In this document: one piece after another, positions 23,641 through 27,183 of the stretch
How positions within the stretch are numbered: the first letter of the stretch is position 1
How the letters are laid out: the number at the start of each line of letters is the position of its first letter
Assembly: GCA_964396845.1 (NCBI GenBank)
Contig: CAYNGH010000029.1
Coordinates: 1 to 27,183 of the forward strand
Reading direction: 5' to 3'
DNA: 27,183 bases
From: CAYNGH01 sp964396845
Lineage (GTDB): Bacteria; Vulcanimicrobiota; JAJTBE01; CAYNGH01
The notes under the pieces: model-generated
The model's input: only the letters and a program-made list of their open reading frames with translations
The model's database searches: none
Told to the model about the DNA's origin: nothing
Program-made: the position numbers and the translations under genes

Positions 23641-24270
23641 ATGAGAAGAAGGATTAATGTTGCCACAATTCTGTTAATCTGTTTCTGTCTTGTTCTTACG
23701 ATGGCATTTACCGGTTGCAGTCCGGTTCAGGAAAAAGAAAAAGATCCCGCCATCGAAGAAGCCCCGAAAACAGAAACCCCTGATGATGCCGTTACCGATG
23801 CTGGATCTGACGATAATGCCAGCATAATTGAACCCACGGCGAAGGCGGATCAGGGCAAAGATAAAGATGATGAGATTGATGAAACAAATGATGGTGACAT
23901 CAGCATTAATGTTAAGATTCACGATTCCCCCGGGGAGAAGGTTCTGCTTCAGACCGGCAGAAAAGCCCAGTGGCCCGGGGATCTTCCCGGACATGTTCCC
24001 CAGTTTGACGGCGTCATTTTTCAAGTGCTCCATACCAATGAGGCAGGGGTTGAAGGTTACAGTATCGGCTATAAGGATCTAAAGACCCTGGAAATGAACA
24101 AATATGTTCAGGATCTGGAATCTTTGGGCTGGAAAGTCCTTGTAAAACAGGACATGGGTGACAGCTGGATGATAAATGCCGATTATCAGGAAGACTTGAA
24201 AATGACAATGTCGGTCAACCTTGAAAGAAAGGCTGCTCTGCAGATAATCACCATCACCTCCGGGAAGTAG
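23641..24270 (+). CDS. Lipoprotein of unknown function
   Basis: A 209-residue lipoprotein. The signal ends in the lipobox FTGC with lipidated C26. Residues about 30-90 form a very acidic, Thr/Pro/Asp-rich flexible tether. The rest (about 95-209) is a compact alpha/beta domain with a WPGDLPGHVPQFDGVIFQV start and a YVQDLESLGWKVLVKQ helix-strand. This pattern is common in surface lipoproteins of anaerobic bacteria but I cannot name the family. The ATG at 23641 has CAGGAG about 7 bases upstream; a TTG at 23617 is in frame but less likely. A terminator stem overlaps the stop codon. It is convergent with the TPR gene. Confidence 0.82.
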   Translation: MRRRINVATILLICFCLVLTMAFTGCSPVQEKEKDPAIEEAPKTETPDDAVTDAGSDDNASIIEPTAKADQGKDKDDEIDETNDGDISINVKIHDSPGEKVLLQTGRKAQWPGDLPGHVPQFDGVIFQVLHTNEAGVEGYSIGYKDLKTLEMNKYVQDLESLGWKVLVKQDMGDSWMINADYQEDLKMTMSVNLERKAALQIITITSGK

Positions 24271-24296
24271 TAATATTCCCGGGGTTGTTTATTTTT
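24258..24296 (+). terminator. Rho-independent terminator overlapping the lipoprotein stop codon
   Basis: CTCCGGGAA (24258-24266) pairs with TTCCCGGGG (24276-24284) with one G-U pair and a 9-base loop that contains the TAG stop. It is followed by TTGTTTATTTTT. The T-rich tail lies in the last codons of the convergent TPR gene. Confidence 0.7.
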
Positions 24297-26478
24297 CTTT
24301 GGCAGATTTCTTTTTTGTTGTCTTTCCAGAAGTCCCGGCTCTGGTGGATTTTTTGGCCGGGGTCTTCTTTTTTTTGGTTTTTTTTGGGGAAACAAGCTCT
24401 TTTGCCATAGTTCCATAAGGGCCATCAGGATCCAGCTCCAGACAACGAGCCAGGGCTTTCTGGGATTTCTTCTCCTGTCCCGTCTTCTGGTAAACCTGTC
24501 CCAGGCGGAACTGGACATCGGCAGCTTCGGGATCGAGGCTTGCGGCTTTTTCCAGATGTTTCAGCGCCTGCTGGGTGTCATCGGTTTCCAGGCTTATGAG
24601 GCCCAGATAATAATGTGAAACAGAAGAATAATCCTGAGAGTCATCCAGTTTCAGGGCCAGCTCCAGTTTTTCTCTGGCTTTTTGGGCTTTCCCCTGTTTC
24701 AGGTAAATCATCCCCAGATTATTGTTTATCTCGGGGCTGTCGGGATAGACATTCAACGCCTGCTGATATGCCCGGACTGATTTATCAAGGTCATCCCGTT
24801 CAAAATAAAACTTCCCCATGCTCTCCAGCAGGTTTAAATCATCGGGGTTCAGCTCCAGAGCTTTTTCAAAGAGAAGCATGGCCTCGTCGGATTTTCCCAT
24901 TTCGCCGTAAAGTCGGGCCAGGTTGGTGTAGGCATCCGATGAACGGGGGTTGAGCTGGACGCTCCGTTTATATTGTTCTACAGCTCTTTCTTTTTCTCCC
25001 TGGTTTTCCAGGGCCCACCCCAGATTGAAATGGGTGTGGGCGGAATTGGGGCTCAGGTTCAAGGTTTTCTGGAAGTACTCTGCACTGTGTTTCCAGTCAT
25101 CCTTCTGAGCATATATCCCTCCCAGGAGTTCGAATATTTCCGGGTCGTCGGGTTCCTCGGCCAGGGATTTCCTGCACATGCTGATGGCCTTGGTGAGTTT
25201 TCCCGTCTGAGTGTAGGCAAAGGCAAGATTTTTAAATATGTCAGGCTGGCGATCCTCGTCAAGCTTCATGGATTTTTCCAGGGCCGGAACAGCTTTTTTA
25301 TAATACTCCAGGCGCAGGGCAGTAAGGCCCAGGTGATAATAGGCATCGGCAAAATCCGGATCCAGCTTTACCACTTCTTCAAACTCTGTCATAGCCTCGG
25401 GATATGCTTCCCGGGCCAGGAAAGCATGGGCCAGGGAGTAATGTGCGCTGAGGGTATATTGGAAATCTGTTGAGATTTTCAAAGTGCGGGTAAATTCCGA
25501 GATGGCTCCCTCGTAATCTCCCATCAGGTAAAGGGTCCATCCCAGCTTGAGATGAGCCGCAGTGTACTCGGGATAAAGCTCGATGGCAGTGTTGAACTCG
25601 TCCACTGCTTCCTCATAAAGGCCCCGTTCCTGCAGGACACAGCCAAGACCGTTATGGGCAAAGGGTATGTCCGGGTCGATGGTGATGGCTTCTTCAAATG
25701 CCCGGATGGCTTTCTCGTATTCTCCCATCTGGTAGAAGACCCAGGCCATGTTATTATAGATGATAGGAACTTCCGGGTCCAGCTCGATGGCCATCTTGTA
25801 GTGTTCCACCGCCTTCTCAAAATCCCCTAACTTCTGGAGGGTGTTGGCCAGGAAGAAATGAGTGGCTCCCGATTCGTCGTCATATTTCAGGGCGGCCCTG
25901 AACTCCCGGATGGCATCCTCGGGACGATCCAGCATTTCATATACCAGGCCCAGATGATGGCGGGTTTCAAAGTTGTGTTTGTCATATTCCAGGGCTTTTT
26001 CCAACTGACGCAGGGCTTCTCCGGGCATCCGCAGATGGTAGAAGGCGATGCCGCTGCGAAGCGCCCTCCACAACAGAAATGCCTTGCGATCCGCCGCTGA
26101 CAGGCTCTTGGGTAGTTTGCGGAAATTAAAGGATCGCTCTGCCAGGAGGTGTTCCATCTTGTCGGGGCTGGAGGCTTCCATCACAGGGAAATGATAGTCG
26201 GTGAATCCTTCCACTGCCATGTCCGATTCCTCAACCCGGTGTTCCAGGGCTTTTTCCTTGACATAGTCCAGCACTTCGCCGGTGACTTTTTTTACTTCCT
26301 CGGAGGATCCGAACAGATTCACCCCCAGGGGGCCTGAATCATCGGAGTCCTCCAGCAGGGGGAATATCCTCAGCCTGGGATTATGATTTGAATTGAGGTA
26401 TATCACCATGTTGTATATGGCCCTGCTGTTGCGCCGGGGATCCTTGTCAACCCGGAAAAAAATCTTTACATTTTTCAC
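24289..26478 (-). CDS. Large TPR-repeat protein with lysine-rich tail
   Basis: A 729-residue protein without signal peptide. Residues about 1-130 form a mixed alpha/beta region of unknown type (KIFFRVDKDPRRNSRAIYNMVIYLN...). From about 133 to 690 there are roughly sixteen 34-residue TPR units, with the usual W/L, G, Y, A and P positions, for example AHNGLGCVLQERGLYEEAVDEF. They form a superhelical protein-binding scaffold. The C-terminal 35 residues are rich in Lys, Thr, Ser and Ala and are probably disordered, perhaps binding nucleic acid or acidic partners. The GTG start at 26478 has AAGGG eight bases upstream; the nearby ATG is out of frame. It is divergent from the copper ATPase gene. Partners unknown. 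Confidence 0.85.
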   Translation of the reverse strand: MKNVKIFFRVDKDPRRNSRAIYNMVIYLNSNHNPRLRIFPLLEDSDDSGPLGVNLFGSSEEVKKVTGEVLDYVKEKALEHRVEESDMAVEGFTDYHFPVMEASSPDKMEHLLAERSFNFRKLPKSLSAADRKAFLLWRALRSGIAFYHLRMPGEALRQLEKALEYDKHNFETRHHLGLVYEMLDRPEDAIREFRAALKYDDESGATHFFLANTLQKLGDFEKAVEHYKMAIELDPEVPIIYNNMAWVFYQMGEYEKAIRAFEEAITIDPDIPFAHNGLGCVLQERGLYEEAVDEFNTAIELYPEYTAAHLKLGWTLYLMGDYEGAISEFTRTLKISTDFQYTLSAHYSLAHAFLAREAYPEAMTEFEEVVKLDPDFADAYYHLGLTALRLEYYKKAVPALEKSMKLDEDRQPDIFKNLAFAYTQTGKLTKAISMCRKSLAEEPDDPEIFELLGGIYAQKDDWKHSAEYFQKTLNLSPNSAHTHFNLGWALENQGEKERAVEQYKRSVQLNPRSSDAYTNLARLYGEMGKSDEAMLLFEKALELNPDDLNLLESMGKFYFERDDLDKSVRAYQQALNVYPDSPEINNNLGMIYLKQGKAQKAREKLELALKLDDSQDYSSVSHYYLGLISLETDDTQQALKHLEKAASLDPEAADVQFRLGQVYQKTGQEKKSQKALARCLELDPDGPYGTMAKELVSPKKTKKKKTPAKKSTRAGTSGKTTKKKSAKEK

Positions 26479-26665
26479 TTCGTCAACCCTTGAATAAATG
26501 ATTTACCCGGTTTTTCAGCCTCGGCAGTCTTTTTCCCTTTTTTCCAAAACTGCATCAAAAAAAGGCAGAATATGTCAGCTCATCCAATATTAACAAAAAG
26601 CCGGCAACTTACTCCTCCGGGATATATTTTTATCCTGTTTTGGTTGTACCTTTCGGGAGGCATTT

Positions 26666-27183
26666 ATGAATCAGTCAGACCAGTGCAAATTAAATGAAGG
26701 CAGTTGTCCTGTTGTTTCCGATGAAACAGCAGTTTTTGAGATTCAGGGCATGTCCTGTGCTTCCTGTGTGAAACGGGTTGAGGAATTATTAACTGCCCGG
26801 GAGGGAGTTTCCCGGGCCGTTGTAAACCTCGCCTCGGGCAGTGTCCGGGTCACATACAATCCGGGAAAGATTGACAGGAACACCATTGCCCGGATTCTTG
26901 ATGATGCCGGTTATCCTGTGGCAGGGCCACGGGATAATCCTGAAGTTGAGGGGTATGAAGTTTCCATCGGCGGGATGTCCTGTGCATCCTGTGTGAAACG
27001 GGTTGAGGATGCATTGAGGGCTGGCGATGGCGTCATCAGCGCCGATGTCAGCTTTGCCACGGAAACTGCCCGGATCAGGGTCAGCCCCGGCGGAGTCGGC
27101 AGGGAAGCCATCAGTAAAATCATTGAAGATACGGGGTATCAGGTCCGCTGGATTAACCGAATGGGGGATGCAGGCTCCTCCCG
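26666..27183 (+). CDS. copA: Copper-type P1B ATPase, N-terminal part with two HMA domains (runs off window)
   Basis: The frame from ATG 26666 stays open to the window edge (172 codons). It encodes two heavy-metal-associated domains: FEIQGMSCASCVKRVEE (C31, C34) and VSIGGMSCASCVKRVED (C106, C109). Each has the CxxC metal site and the usual closing IARILDDAGYPV / ISKIIEDTGYQV. Tandem HMA domains before a membrane region are typical of Cu(+)-exporting ATPases, which pump copper out of the cytosol. The membrane and catalytic domains are beyond the edge, so copA is the best name but mercury- or other HMA proteins are not excluded. CGGGAGG lies 5 bases upstream of the ATG. No CopY- or CsoR-type operator was recognised upstream. 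Confidence 0.85.
   Translation, partial: MNQSDQCKLNEGSCPVVSDETAVFEIQGMSCASCVKRVEELLTAREGVSRAVVNLASGSVRVTYNPGKIDRNTIARILDDAGYPVAGPRDNPEVEGYEVSIGGMSCASCVKRVEDALRAGDGVISADVSFATETARIRVSPGGVGREAISKIIEDTGYQVRWINRMGDAGSS

Noticed and set aside
26479..26665. Copper-responsive operator upstream of the P-type ATPase
   Set aside because: No TACAnnTGTA (CopY-type) or clear CsoR-type palindrome was found in this gap.
1..27183. CRISPR array, tRNA or rRNA genes, insertion sequences, toxin-antitoxin or phage modules
   Set aside because: No regular short repeats, no cloverleaf or rRNA-like sequence, no transposase or integrase motifs were seen on either strand. The SMI1/KNR4-like hint at 8364-8906 is too weak and has no toxin partner.

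Overview
This is a bacterial chromosomal window of roughly 50-55% GC with dense gene packing. Genes lie on both strands in short operons. Strong GGAGG-type ribosome binding sites, frequent TTG/GTG starts, several lipoproteins and secreted proteins, a copper-amine-oxidase-type stalk domain protein and many repeat proteins (TPR, HEAT, PQQ-propeller) suggest a free-living environmental bacterium, perhaps a deep-branching or Firmicutes-like lineage. The sequence alone does not fix the taxon. I see no rRNA, tRNA, CRISPR array, transposase, integrase or phage gene, so this reads as core or accessory chromosome rather than a mobile island.

Layout. The left edge (1-939, minus) holds a membrane protein with a probable bacterial PH-like domain, followed by the N-lobe of a Ser/Thr protein kinase that runs off the edge. 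A plus-strand operon (1119-3656) carries a small helical protein, a FolC-type Mur-ligase-fold enzyme and a protein of unknown function. Its 3' end overlaps a minus-strand hemerythrin-like gene. From 8306 down to 3576 (minus) runs a stress-regulation block: a secreted HEAT-repeat protein, an ECF sigma factor, a zinc-finger membrane anti-sigma factor, a Spy/CpxP-like periplasmic protein and the hemerythrin-like protein. A lone plus gene (8364-8906) is divergent from it.

From 15633 down to 8924 (minus) runs an envelope-flavoured series: an UlaG-like metallo-beta-lactamase-fold hydrolase closed by a terminator, a secreted Ig-like protein, a lipoprotein fusing a degenerate 5'-nucleotidase module to a PQQ-type propeller, a QueE-type radical SAM enzyme translationally overlapped with it, and a polytopic membrane protein. 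Further right are a receiver/GAF/GAF/HD-GYP protein whose first 18 codons are cut off by an in-frame TAA, a small duplicated-looking protein pair, and a divergent intracellular clostripain-family (C11) protease with a TPR-like insertion. Next come an orphan sugar-type ABC solute-binding protein, a stalk-domain secreted protein, a secreted protein with a structured leader, a lipoprotein, a large TPR protein, and the start of a copper-type P-type ATPase with two metal-binding domains.

How the parts may work together. The clearest unit is the sigma/anti-sigma/CpxP-like cassette, which by family knowledge senses envelope or metal stress. The partial CopA-like ATPase at the right edge also points to metal handling, but it is not linked to that cassette. 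The HD-GYP protein would degrade cyclic di-GMP. I found no complete novel multi-gene system. The most unusual items are the in-frame stop in the receiver domain, the pseudo-5'-nucleotidase/propeller lipoprotein, the C11 protease with an inserted TPR-like region, and the 35-residue partial paralogue upstream of the small protein at 15792-16040.
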